Below the pieces are notes generated by a model. That model did no database searches and was not told where the DNA came from. It saw only the letters and a list, made by a program, of their open reading frames with translations. A program made the position numbers and the translations under genes. From positions 1 to 25,515 of IMG/VR virus record IMGVR_UViG_3300027708_000273: a stretch of DNA of 25,515 bases; one strand, written 5' to 3'. Shown in pieces: positions 1 to 6,795 of the stretch (position 1 is its first letter; every line of letters begins with the position of its first letter). The stretch is from a virus.

Positions 1-634
1 GGATTAGTATATGACTAACTGTTCCATCTTTATTTAATACTTTAAGATCGTCCGATTGGAATCTGCTGGTGTTTTTTGATACAAACTTTTTAAAACCCAT
101 TTGTTCACTAGTACTGCGACAAGCATTTATCTCGTGTTCATTATGTTGAAACACTAGCATGTGCCACTCAGCTTCGCCGCCTGCTTGAATAAATGCATCA
201 GCATTACGCAAGATTTGATGATAGTCTGTTCCTATACGGTATAGATGATGCGTAGTGCTAAGTCCGTCAATACCAAATATAACTTTAACACCAATTGTGG
301 CTAGATCCCTCCACCATCGTTGATTTCTAGCACTACCATTTGTATTCATGCTCAAATCAATTGCAGGATTTGTTTCTTTCAAATATTTAAATATCTCTAA
401 AGTATCACCGGCTACTATTGGATCTCCTGTATTACCACACATATACAGTCTATCTAATTGTTTTATAAATGTAGTTGGAAACCATTCTTTAAAATTAGAC
501 AATGTAATTTCAGATAACTTTAGATTAGGACTATCAATACCACCTTGTATATTTCTTACGCACATAGGACAACTAGCCTGGCATCGACTAGTGATTTCAA
601 GATGTACTGTTTTAATATCTTCTAACTTATACAT
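1..634 (-). CDS. Radical SAM enzyme, partial (C-terminus beyond left edge)
   Basis: This frame stays open from an ATG at 634 to the window edge, giving about 211 residues. The AdoMet-binding [4Fe-4S] motif CxxxCxxC is at C18, C22 and C25 (RCQASCPMC), right after the first beta strand as expected. A GNTGDP stretch follows in the place of the usual GGEP motif, then MNTNG and FGIDG strands typical of the radical SAM barrel. Family enzymes cleave S-adenosylmethionine to a 5'-deoxyadenosyl radical. The C-terminal half, where an auxiliary cluster would lie, is outside the window. The start overlaps the stop of the upstream gene by 8 bp, so it is the last visible member of the six-gene operon. Its C-x3-C-P-x2-C-type motif differs from the CNxxCxYC form of the other three radical SAM genes here, so it is a separate subfamily. 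Substrate unknown. Confidence 0.85.
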   Translation of the reverse strand, partial: MYKLEDIKTVHLEITSRCQASCPMCVRNIQGGIDSPNLKLSEITLSNFKEWFPTTFIKQLDRLYMCGNTGDPIVAGDTLEIFKYLKETNPAIDLSMNTNGSARNQRWWRDLATIGVKVIFGIDGLSTTHHLYRIGTDYHQILRNADAFIQAGGEAEWHMLVFQHNEHEINACRSTSEQMGFKKFVSKNTSRFQSDDLKVLNKDGTVSHILI

Positions 635-1643
635 TTGTTTTATGTTTGTTGATACGAATTTCTGTCTTGCAACCGCAAGTAATCATTGAGCACTTAATTG
701 GTTTAACAACGTCGGGTGTAAATTCTATATTAAAATCTTTATCATTGATGTTGAAAAAAGTATTACCATAGATACCTCGCTCTCCGCAAGTACCTTGAAT
801 TGAACCATTTGTTTGTATATTAACTCTATCAATTCCTAAGTTACAAGTCCATCCGTAAAAATTGTTTAATTTATTGCTAATCATATTAAACGAAGAATAT
901 GGTTCAATAGTTCCGTTATCCCATTTAATAAGTGCTTTTGTTTTATCTTGTTGTATGTTGTTAAGTAACCGCATTTTTAAAATAAACTCATCAGGAGGTA
1001 TTTTTTTTATTTTATCTTTAAGATATACTAGCTGATCATCTGTGTATTCTTTAATAGTCCCTAATTTGTCACCTTGTGTCTCTACTAACGTAGTTACTTT
1101 GACCAACCAAGGAATTGGATGTATTACTAGCTCATCTACTAGTACTTTAGATTTATCCCAGTTTAACGGATCCATTAATACTGATGCTGATACCATAACT
1201 GTTCCTTTAGAATATACTAAATTTAATACATTTTTAATATGTTCTAAGTTACAAAATTCATGATGGACACTAATTGCAATATCATTAAAATACTCTGCAT
1301 ACTCTTCCCACCATCTAATAGTCCTTGACCCGTTAGTATCTAATGAAATTCTACAGCCATGCTCTTCATGTAGGTACTTTACAAATTCTCCAAGTTTTGG
1401 CCATAAGGTAGGCTCTCCACCTGTTAGTTCAATACTAATACTTTTTTTGTTAAAATGAGTTCTATATAGAGTAATCAAATGATTAAAGTTTTGTTTTACT
1501 ATTTCATAGTCCGGCCATCGAGAAGTGCCAACATGATTTGCAGGCCAACAGTAATTGCAACTATAATTGCACACATTTGTAAATTCATATCGGATGCTAA
1601 GATATTCGTCAAAATCTGAATTTATTATTGCAATAGGTTTCAT
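627..1643 (-). CDS. Radical SAM protein with SPASM/twitch-like C-terminus
   Basis: 338 residues. The CxxxCxxC cluster motif is C25, C29, C32 (CNYSCNYCWP), and ELTGGEPTLW near residue 74 is the GGEP motif that contacts the AdoMet amino group. ISVHHE near residue 125 matches the YHSE segment of its two paralogues upstream. The C-terminus has WTCNLG followed by scattered cysteines (GTCGE, IKCSMITCGC), the usual look of a SPASM or twitch auxiliary Fe-S domain. SPASM enzymes commonly modify peptides or proteins, but also small molecules. Its ATG overlaps the stop of the asparagine-synthetase-like gene by 4 bp, suggesting translational coupling. The radical SAM assignment is firm; the substrate is unknown. 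Confidence 0.9.
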   Translation of the reverse strand: MKPIAIINSDFDEYLSIRYEFTNVCNYSCNYCWPANHVGTSRWPDYEIVKQNFNHLITLYRTHFNKKSISIELTGGEPTLWPKLGEFVKYLHEEHGCRISLDTNGSRTIRWWEEYAEYFNDIAISVHHEFCNLEHIKNVLNLVYSKGTVMVSASVLMDPLNWDKSKVLVDELVIHPIPWLVKVTTLVETQGDKLGTIKEYTDDQLVYLKDKIKKIPPDEFILKMRLLNNIQQDKTKALIKWDNGTIEPYSSFNMISNKLNNFYGWTCNLGIDRVNIQTNGSIQGTCGERGIYGNTFFNINDKDFNIEFTPDVVKPIKCSMITCGCKTEIRINKHKTNV

Positions 1644-2707
1644 AGGGTTGTTTGCCCAGAATAGAGTAGAGCTAAATCTATAAAGTTTTCTGTATTTTTT
1701 AAAGGTGACACATATTGCATTATACTTGGATACGTTCTTTCTATCAGTTGCTTTGATATTGATGCATCTAACATCTGAGTCTTTAACGTATTAAAACTTA
1801 AATTAAGTGTTAGTTCGTTAATTGTTAAATCATCTAATGGAGCAAATGTTAGGGTATTTCCAAGATGCCAATGTTGGAAATCAAAATTATTCCGACTATA
1901 AATTGATTGCTTTAATTCATATTCAGTATTGTATGCAGATGTTAACTCTCTATATCCATGTATATGTTTGTCTTTTAAAAAATGTTTACTATGGTAATAA
2001 TTATTAGATCGACATTCATCAACTAGATCTTCACCGTAGAATTTCATTATGTTAAATGCATCATATGGATTTCTTATCATCATCTCATCGCCATTGGCTC
2101 CGGATAATAACACAGACGATGTTGTCCAGTGATGTATTGATTTGTAAGCCCAGAAATTTTTTAATTTTTTACGATTCCAACACAAAAAATAATCTAGATC
2201 AATATGTTCTGACCTTACTAGCTCGTAGGGTAATTTATGTTTTAAAACATATGCACTAATTAGAGCAGTATCAACCCCGCCAGTTAAAAATATTTTAAAT
2301 GGTTTGTTTGAATTAAAATTTAAAATATTATTAGTAATTGTTTGATCAATTTGATCAATAATTTCAGAATCAGATAATTCTAATTCTTTAAATTGAGGAG
2401 TAGGAGCATCAATTTTTATAATAGTATCATCTACAATTATTACTTTGCCTACAAAAATTGTAGTTTGAAAAAATAAATTAGAAATTATAAAATTAGTTTC
2501 ATCTATAAAAATAGGAAAACTTTGTCTTCCATTTGGCATAATAGTAACAATACTATCAAATAAAATTTCACATCCTTTCCCATTATACCCTTTAGTGATA
2601 GATGTCTTATTAACCGTCCAGCCATCATCAAAATCTATGAACAAATTTCCACTTCTAATATGATTAGGAAAACTATTATTTTGAATTTTACTAATTGAAA
2701 AAAACAT
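1640..2707 (-). CDS. Asparagine-synthetase-like PP-loop ATP ligase without glutaminase nucleophile
   Basis: 355 residues. LTGGVDTALI near residues 141-150 is a PP-loop pyrophosphatase motif (usual form SGGxDS), here with Thr for both serines. LLSGANGDEMMIRNP further on resembles the SGEGADExFxGY segment of class B asparagine synthetases, and PLDDLTINELTLNL resembles their PxLDxRLxEF helix. These enzymes adenylate a carboxylate and form an amide. The about 130-residue N-terminal region lacks the Cys2 nucleophile (protein starts MFFS), so it probably cannot hydrolyse glutamine. It could use free ammonia or another amine, as beta-lactam synthetases and lasso-peptide cyclases do. It is one of the most AT-rich genes here. 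It lies between the methyltransferase-like gene (1 bp overlap) and a radical SAM gene (4 bp overlap). Superfamily call fairly sure, product unknown. Confidence 0.72.
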   Translation of the reverse strand: MFFSISKIQNNSFPNHIRSGNLFIDFDDGWTVNKTSITKGYNGKGCEILFDSIVTIMPNGRQSFPIFIDETNFIISNLFFQTTIFVGKVIIVDDTIIKIDAPTPQFKELELSDSEIIDQIDQTITNNILNFNSNKPFKIFLTGGVDTALISAYVLKHKLPYELVRSEHIDLDYFLCWNRKKLKNFWAYKSIHHWTTSSVLLSGANGDEMMIRNPYDAFNIMKFYGEDLVDECRSNNYYHSKHFLKDKHIHGYRELTSAYNTEYELKQSIYSRNNFDFQHWHLGNTLTFAPLDDLTINELTLNLSFNTLKTQMLDASISKQLIERTYPSIMQYVSPLKNTENFIDLALLYSGQTTL

Positions 2708-3306
2708 TAGATTTTTCCTATAATCATATATCTATTATACAGTGGTAATTCTAACTCTCCTGCCCACAATACATTAATATGACTTTGTTCTTTAAAAGTT
2801 TCTAGACTATCGGCAGTGCGTACATGTTCTGGAATTTGATAATTGTTACTTTGTAATACAAGAATCTGATCTGTATTTCGTTTACTCAACCAAGTTTCAT
2901 ACTGCTCTTGGGTTATGTGTTCACAGCTGGTATTGATTACGACATCGACAAAAGATATCAGATTGCACATGTCGCCAGTACTAGCTGTAAATCTACCCGC
3001 TATTTCTTCACCTTTGTTCATCATAGTAGCGATAGGTTCACACGTAGGATCAATGTCGAGACTGTAAATGCGTTTAATTGGAATGTTACTTTGAAATAGC
3101 ATACTAGCCAATACACCTACCCAGCCTCCATGTATTTCGATACTAACCGGATCATCCTTAACTGAGAATTGCATACTCAATGCTTCGATAAGCCATTCTT
3201 TACTTTTTAGCTGACCCGACCAAAAGGCATCCATAGTCCGCAAGGGATCTGGGCTTTGTCGGATGGCCTGCATCCAATAATGTAAGTGTTCGGTATCTAT
3301 TTGCAT
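2707..3306 (-). CDS. Class I SAM-dependent methyltransferase-like protein
   Basis: 199 residues. A Rossmann-type order is visible: SIEIHGGWVGVLAS near residue 55 as a degenerate motif I, YSLDIDP about 25 residues later as the acidic strand-2 end that would bind the ribose of AdoMet, then TGDMCN and VDVVINTSCEHI as motifs III and IV. The canonical ExGxGxG loop is altered to EIHGGWVG, so activity is not assured. The ATG overlaps the stop of the upstream radical SAM gene by 10 bp, and its own stop overlaps the next start (TAATG). Sitting inside the radical SAM/ligase operon, it probably contributes methylation, or an AdoMet-fold scaffold role, to the same product. Target unknown. Confidence 0.65.
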   Translation of the reverse strand: MQIDTEHLHYWMQAIRQSPDPLRTMDAFWSGQLKSKEWLIEALSMQFSVKDDPVSIEIHGGWVGVLASMLFQSNIPIKRIYSLDIDPTCEPIATMMNKGEEIAGRFTASTGDMCNLISFVDVVINTSCEHITQEQYETWLSKRNTDQILVLQSNNYQIPEHVRTADSLETFKEQSHINVLWAGELELPLYNRYMIIGKI

Positions 3307-4265
3307 TTTGGTATTTTACTATCAGCTGAACTAACACACGTAGGTGTTACACATAACTTAGGAGTGGAAAATAAATTAAATTTTTCTAAATCTCCAAGTG
3401 GCGCTTCGTGGCAGCTATACGCCCTTTTAATTTCATTGCCTCTTATTATAACACTTTGATACCCACTATTACAATACCAATTGGTGAATTTATTAAATCC
3501 AAATGCGTTAAATCTTTCAGCTTGATCAAATAGGTATTCAGTATTAGTTGAATCATATAATGCTATTTGATAAATGTCTTCTCCGTCTGCTCGTTGCGGG
3601 AATCCATTTTGCATTATTTCAATCATTTCATTAGTATAACCATCTACTATCTTACTAGCAGTAGGATCACTTTGCGGCTTGAGTGTTACATTAATTCCTC
3701 TCTTATGCAATCTCTCGCAACGGTTTAGTGTTTCAAAAAACTGCTCGGGAACCATAACTTGATTAACTGTTAGCAAAACTCCTTCAGTTATCAATCGTAA
3801 ACACTTATCGCCAAACTCTTGTTCTTTAGCAAACTCTGAGTGATAACTAGCCGTTATACTTCTACGTTGTAAAAGTGCAGTATGGTTACACCAAGTTTCC
3901 CACCACTTGATTCCTGGACTAAGATTTGTAGTCATATGTATACTTTGATACTGACTTTCTTTTTCATCTAAATGTTTGGTTAACTCTAGTAGGTGTTTGT
4001 AGGCAGTAGGCTCACCTCCGCTGAACGACCAATGGAACTGGTTAAACCCATTGGCTCGAGCTTGGCGTTTAATCTCGTCTACAGTAGATTTATATACTTC
4101 AAGCGATTGGTGATCCGGCATGTCGGATCTAGCATATGGCCAACAGTAACTACACTTGTAATTACAGAATCTACCTAATATCCAGCTAACATTAAACAAT
4201 GGACGATCCAGCATTGTCCGTTGTCCAAACTTGACAATTTCACTCCACGGTATTGACTGGTTCAA
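3297..4265 (-). CDS. Radical SAM protein, paralogue of the gene at 627-1643 (TTG start)
   Basis: 322 residues. CxxxCxxC at C34, C38, C41 (CNYKCSYCWP) and WSFSGGEPTAY define a radical SAM enzyme. CNYxCxYCWP followed by a conserved PD about ten residues later is shared with the 627-1643 protein, and SYHSEF with the 4240-5334 protein, so the three are paralogues. The C-terminus carries WYCNSG, then CHE, CVTPTC and a final Cys, suggesting an auxiliary cluster domain. The start is TTG at 4265, inside the upstream gene (26 bp overlap). It is supported by GAGG seven bases upstream (4273-4276 on the plus strand). The next possible start is an ATG at 4214, which still leaves the cluster motif intact. 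Substrate unknown. Confidence 0.88.
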   Translation of the reverse strand: MNQSIPWSEIVKFGQRTMLDRPLFNVSWILGRFCNYKCSYCWPYARSDMPDHQSLEVYKSTVDEIKRQARANGFNQFHWSFSGGEPTAYKHLLELTKHLDEKESQYQSIHMTTNLSPGIKWWETWCNHTALLQRRSITASYHSEFAKEQEFGDKCLRLITEGVLLTVNQVMVPEQFFETLNRCERLHKRGINVTLKPQSDPTASKIVDGYTNEMIEIMQNGFPQRADGEDIYQIALYDSTNTEYLFDQAERFNAFGFNKFTNWYCNSGYQSVIIRGNEIKRAYSCHEAPLGDLEKFNLFSTPKLCVTPTCVSSADSKIPKCK

Positions 4266-5334
4266 GATAATGCCTCATTATGTTGTTATAATCATAATAT
4301 TTTTTTGCTTTAGGAGCACATAATCCACATCGACATCTGTGTTTCCCACATACTATTGCTGGAGGTTGTTTTTGTTTAATGTTATCAATAATCAATTGAG
4401 CATCTGACAAATACCCTATAGGAGCAATTTTCCCATCAAAGTTCATCATACAGTCTTTATTAACAAATACCTCTTTAGTAACTTGTTTAACAAATACGAA
4501 AAAATAATGTACGCTACAATGCCACCCTTTAAAATTATTATTAGGTATATAAGGCTGACTAGAACTATAATCAGCATTTACATGCATCTCGTTACCTCCG
4601 CAACAACTACGACCGTTGCTATCTAAATTTATAATTGATATAATTTTTTTATGTAACGGTATCTTTGTAGTAATGCCATACAACTCGTCAAACCATTTTA
4701 TTTGATCTTTTTTATAATAATCGAAATCAAAATCATGTTCAAGTTGTCTTGGCAAATGGGGTATATTATTATCCTTACACCATTCAATCATGCTGATACT
4801 ATTGTTCCAATGTTTAGGATGCATCATTATTGCACATTTAAAATGCTTGCCTTTTTGCTTTAAATCTAACAAATTTTGTTTAAATAAATCTTGTTGTTCT
4901 ATAGTAGTTTCTGAATGATAACTTACTGTCCAATAATCAATCTTATCTACAATTCTATCCCAAATTTTTTCTTTAACTATTGCGTTTGTAATAGTTTGGA
5001 TACTTAAAGACCATTTATCTTTGTATTGTTCGTGCTGTATTTTGATGTAATCCAAAATTTCTACAATATTTGGATGAAATAAACTTTCGCCACCAAACAC
5101 ATTTAACCCTGCTCTACGTTGTGAAGGTAACTTGTATGCCATATAAGCATCAACATATTCTAGTAAAAAATCAACCGTTTTTAAACATTCCTCCAAAGTT
5201 GGATGAGGGATAGCATTGTTATGATAATTTTTACTGCAATACGAGCAGTCCAAATTACACTTCAAAGTAGTTTCCCATGTTATTTGGAAAACGGGCGCAT
5301 CATCTAGTGTAGGTTCAATAACAGAGTAATTCAT
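4240..5334 (-). CDS. Radical SAM protein with Cys-rich C-terminus, first gene of the operon
   Basis: 364 residues. CxxxCxxC at C26, C30, C33 (CNLDCSYC) and LNVFGGESLF (a GGE variant) mark the radical SAM domain. WTVSYHSE near residue 137 matches the paralogues downstream. The C-terminal third has RSCCGG, GWHCS, KDCMM and then a dense CGKHRCRCGLCAP segment, enough cysteines for one or two auxiliary Fe-S clusters (SPASM-like). It is the promoter-proximal gene of the operon reading left. The upstream sequence has a near-match to the late promoter motif (CGTAAATA, 5341-5348) and no clear Shine-Dalgarno. The substrate is unknown; peptide or protein modification is possible by family analogy only. 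Confidence 0.88.
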   Translation of the reverse strand: MNYSVIEPTLDDAPVFQITWETTLKCNLDCSYCSKNYHNNAIPHPTLEECLKTVDFLLEYVDAYMAYKLPSQRRAGLNVFGGESLFHPNIVEILDYIKIQHEQYKDKWSLSIQTITNAIVKEKIWDRIVDKIDYWTVSYHSETTIEQQDLFKQNLLDLKQKGKHFKCAIMMHPKHWNNSISMIEWCKDNNIPHLPRQLEHDFDFDYYKKDQIKWFDELYGITTKIPLHKKIISIINLDSNGRSCCGGNEMHVNADYSSSQPYIPNNNFKGWHCSVHYFFVFVKQVTKEVFVNKDCMMNFDGKIAPIGYLSDAQLIIDNIKQKQPPAIVCGKHRCRCGLCAPKAKKYYDYNNIMRHYLEPVNTVE

Positions 5335-5340
5335 ATGGTA

Positions 5341-5348
5341 TATTTACG
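5341..5348 (-). promoter_or_regulatory. Possible late promoter, one mismatch to NATAAATA
   Basis: On the minus strand this reads CGTAAATA, one mismatch from the NATAAATA late motif of T4-like phages. It lies six bases before the ATG of the radical SAM operon. There is no sigma70-like -35 box at the right distance. It is weaker than the other late promoters here and is offered because the operon has no better candidate. Confidence 0.35.
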
Positions 5349-5375
5349 CTTATAAATTAAGTTAGCCAAAAAAAC

Positions 5376-5404
5376 TTGACGTTGGAGTCAAATGAATATA
5401 TAAT
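5376..5404 (+). promoter_or_regulatory. Sigma70-type promoter of the tRNA-like gene
   Basis: TTGACG at 5376-5381, a 17 bp spacer and a perfect TATAAT at 5399-5404. The first base of the tRNA-like RNA (G, 5411) is seven bases past the -10 box, so transcription should begin at or next to the mature 5' end. It may also serve the plus-strand genes that follow. Host RNA polymerase is the expected reader. Confidence 0.85.
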
Positions 5405-5410
5405 ACAAAT

Positions 5411-5521
5411 GTGGACGTGAGCGGAATTTGGTATACCTCCTCCTAGTAGCGCAAGCGAACGGAGGGCAAGGGTCTAGCTCTTAGAGCGACTTTGCAGGTT
5501 CGAATCCTGCCGTCTACACCA
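5411..5521 (+). tRNA. tRNA-like gene with encoded CCA, long variable arm and oversized anticodon region
   Basis: Seven-base acceptor stem 5411-5417 with 5511-5517 (GTGGACG/CGTCTAC), including a G3.U70 wobble. Discriminator A at 5518 and CCA at 5519-5521. T arm 5494-5510 is perfect (GCAGG, TTCGAAT loop, CCTGC). The D region holds the GG of positions 18-19 at 5430-5431. The middle is abnormal: CCTCC (5439-5443) pairs with GGAGG (5461-5465) as a five-pair anticodon stem, but the loop is 17 bases instead of 7. A long variable arm follows (GTC..GAC plus GCTC-TTA-GAGC, 5472-5490). Total 111 nt, well above the usual 85-95 for class II tRNAs. Long variable arm plus A73 would fit tRNA-Leu; G3.U70 plus A73 is the alanine identity pattern also used by tmRNA. 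No anticodon can be assigned. It could be a degenerate tRNA, an intron-bearing tRNA or a tRNA-like regulatory RNA. Confidence 0.7.
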
Positions 5522-5552
5522 ACTTAACACACAGGCACAGAAAGGCTTTGAA

Positions 5553-5873
5553 ATGAAAACAGCAATTTTAATTTTGGCAACATTGATTTCGTTAACTGCA
5601 CATGCAGAAATGGAAAAATCAGCAACAGATTTTTATTCAATTAAATCATTAAGAAATACAAAGAGTGTTGTGGATATTATCCGAACTGATAACGTTCCAG
5701 CTACCTGTGAAGCAGAAAGTAAACGTCGAGGTTATGGCGGATTTCGCGGAGCATCCATGGAAGCCTGTAGTTTTTCAGACGAGAATAAATGCACCATTGT
5801 TACAGGTTATGTAACCAATAATGACATTCTTGGTCATGAATTGCACCATTGTTTTGCAGGACACTTTCACTAA
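5553..5873 (+). CDS. Secreted small HExxH protein, putative zinc metallopeptidase
   Basis: 106 residues. The N-terminus is a Sec signal peptide (MKTAILILATLISLTAHA, cleavage after AHA expected), so the mature product should be periplasmic. The C-terminus ends in GHELHHCFAGHFH, an HExxH zinc motif followed by G and H in a metzincin-like order with one extra residue. The mature part is only about 88 residues, small for a full protease, so it may be a minimal peptidase or a zinc-binding inhibitor. Residues after the signal (SIKSLRNTKSVVDII, then a Cys) resemble the start of the mature protein at 11941-12483. AAAGG lies ten bases before the ATG. The stop overlaps the next start (TAATG). Confidence 0.75.
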   Translation: MKTAILILATLISLTAHAEMEKSATDFYSIKSLRNTKSVVDIIRTDNVPATCEAESKRRGYGGFRGASMEACSFSDENKCTIVTGYVTNNDILGHELHHCFAGHFH

Positions 5874-6391
5874 TGGCTAATTTGTCAAAAAGTCCAGAAC
5901 GACATACTTTTCAAAAAAATGCTTACATCAAAAGGTGTAAGGAAGAAGGGAAAGATCCCGATCCTTCTATCGTCGAAATGTATAATAGCTTTACCAACAA
6001 ACCCGAATACGAAAATCGGCCAGAATATGATTTAGAATACGAGTTGCGCACTACTGATTGGATTTTGGAAAAGGTTCGTACTAGTGATTCCTATGCCCAA
6101 AATTTGTATGCGGCAATGTGTAATATGCGCTGGCAACATAAAGATGCGGGGCCTAGATCTAAATGGTCTTGCTCGTGGAGGCATAGTGGAGGCATAATTG
6201 CAGACATGCAGAAAAAAGGTGACTATATCGATTGGTACTGTAGCGGAATTGGCAACAGTGATGATGGCTATGGTCTGGATTACCGTCCAGCCAGTGGCTA
6301 TGTTCCAGAAGGTAATGTAACTGAGGAAATTGAAAAAGATTTAGAGAGAATGGGGTGGACTCCAGTTCCTTGGGATGACGACGAAAATTAA
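5873..6391 (+). CDS. Conserved-looking hypothetical phage protein
   Basis: 172 residues from the ATG at 5873 (MANLSKSPERH). An upstream TTG at 5849 is possible, but the ATG overlapping the previous stop is the natural coupled start. Hydrophilic, no signal or membrane segment. The centre has a Trp/Cys-rich patch (CNMRWQHKD, KWSCSWRHSGG, DWYCSG) that could bind metal or fold around a disulfide, followed by an acidic tail ending WDDDEN. I do not recognise a family. Its coupling to the secreted HExxH gene suggests a shared task, but nothing in the sequence names it. Confidence 0.75.
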   Translation: MANLSKSPERHTFQKNAYIKRCKEEGKDPDPSIVEMYNSFTNKPEYENRPEYDLEYELRTTDWILEKVRTSDSYAQNLYAAMCNMRWQHKDAGPRSKWSCSWRHSGGIIADMQKKGDYIDWYCSGIGNSDDGYGLDYRPASGYVPEGNVTEEIEKDLERMGWTPVPWDDDEN

Positions 6392-6392
6392 G

Positions 6393-6400
6393 AATAAATA
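6393..6400 (+). promoter_or_regulatory. T4-type late promoter (AATAAATA) for AbrB/IF-1
   Basis: AATAAATA fits the NATAAATA late motif described for marine T4-like phages. It fills most of the 13 bp gap before the ATG at 6405, with exactly four bases (TTTC) between octamer and ATG. The same four-base spacing recurs at 16404, 16448 and 24271. Confidence 0.6.
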
Positions 6401-6404
6401 TTTC

Positions 6405-6575
6405 ATGGATAAATTAATATTTGATGTAGAGGAAATCTTTGAGGATATCCCTGGAGATCCGGATAATGTTATTATGAAAATTCCCCCTGCTGTTCTTGAA
6501 ATGACAGGATGGAATGAAGGTGATACTTTGGATGTAACCGTAGAGGATGGTGCAATCAGCATTAAAAAGGTATAA
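6405..6575 (+). CDS. AbrB/MazE-like (SpoVT-AbrB fold) small protein
   Basis: 56 residues from the ATG at 6405. The stretch IMKIPPAVLEMTGWNEGD followed by LDVTVEDGAISIKKV has the pattern of a swapped-hairpin AbrB domain: strand, IP.xVLexxGWxEGD, then DG.I.I. This domain usually binds DNA as a dimer, as in MazE antitoxins and AbrB regulators. No MazF-like toxin is adjacent. Instead the stop overlaps the IF-1 start (TAATG). A longer form from an ATG at 6375 would start inside the previous gene; the start at 6405 is preferred because a late promoter octamer lies four bases before it. It may regulate transcription, or act as an orphan antitoxin against a host toxin. Confidence 0.8.
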   Translation: MDKLIFDVEEIFEDIPGDPDNVIMKIPPAVLEMTGWNEGDTLDVTVEDGAISIKKV

Positions 6576-6793
6576 TGGCAAAAGACGATATTATTGAATT
6601 AGTAGGTTCTGTTGAAGAAGTATTGCCAGGCAATATGTTTAGAGTTAAAGTAGAAAACATGCCGACTCCGTTGCTATGCTATATGGGTGGTAAGTTAAAA
6701 CAAAATAAGATTCGCATTATCCTAGGTGATAATGTACGATTAGAAGTTAGTCCATATGATCTTACAAAAGGTCGTGTAACTTATAGGTTGTAA
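6575..6793 (+). CDS. infA: Translation initiation factor IF-1
   Basis: 72 residues, exactly the length of bacterial IF-1, and alignable end to end. MAKDDIIELVGSVEEVLPG matches the MAKEDNIEMQGTVLETLPN start, MFRVKVEN the OB-fold strand, GGKLKQNKIRIILGD the SGKMRKNYIRILTGD segment, and SPYDLTKGRVTYR the TPYDLSKGRIVFR end. IF-1 binds the ribosomal A site on the 30S subunit during initiation. The loop before GGKL (TPLLCYM) differs from the host-type HVVTAHIS, so A-site contacts may be altered. The start overlaps the AbrB stop, so the two are translated together, and the pair appears to be under a late promoter. It could favour phage mRNAs, including leaderless ones, late in infection. Confidence 0.95.
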   Translation: MAKDDIIELVGSVEEVLPGNMFRVKVENMPTPLLCYMGGKLKQNKIRIILGDNVRLEVSPYDLTKGRVTYRL

Positions 6794-6795
6794 CT

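Noticed and set aside
348-689. Plus-strand 113-codon open frame opposite the first two radical SAM genes
   Set aside because: No ribosome-binding site or recognisable motif, and both minus-strand genes under it have clear radical SAM signatures and overlap each other.
5451-5477. A tmRNA-like tag frame (GCA codon to a TAG) inside the tRNA-like gene
   Set aside because: The RNA is only 111 nt, the peptide (ASERRARV) is basic rather than ending in a hydrophobic ALAA-like tag, and no pseudoknots are visible. The G3.U70 pair is noted but does not make it a tmRNA.
5472-5490. Reading the second hairpin as the anticodon arm (anticodon CTC)
   Set aside because: A seven-base loop leaves a G.G mismatch in the stem and a G instead of the near-invariant U33, and the CCTCC/GGAGG stem would be unexplained.
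1-5552. A short RiPP precursor peptide beside the radical SAM operon
   Set aside because: No gap in the operon can hold one; the only free space (5335-5410, 5522-5552) has no convincing small ORF with a ribosome-binding site. It may lie beyond the left edge or not exist.
6405-6793. MazE-MazF toxin-antitoxin pair
   Set aside because: The gene after the AbrB-like one is IF-1, not a MazF-type toxin; the AbrB-like protein is an orphan here.
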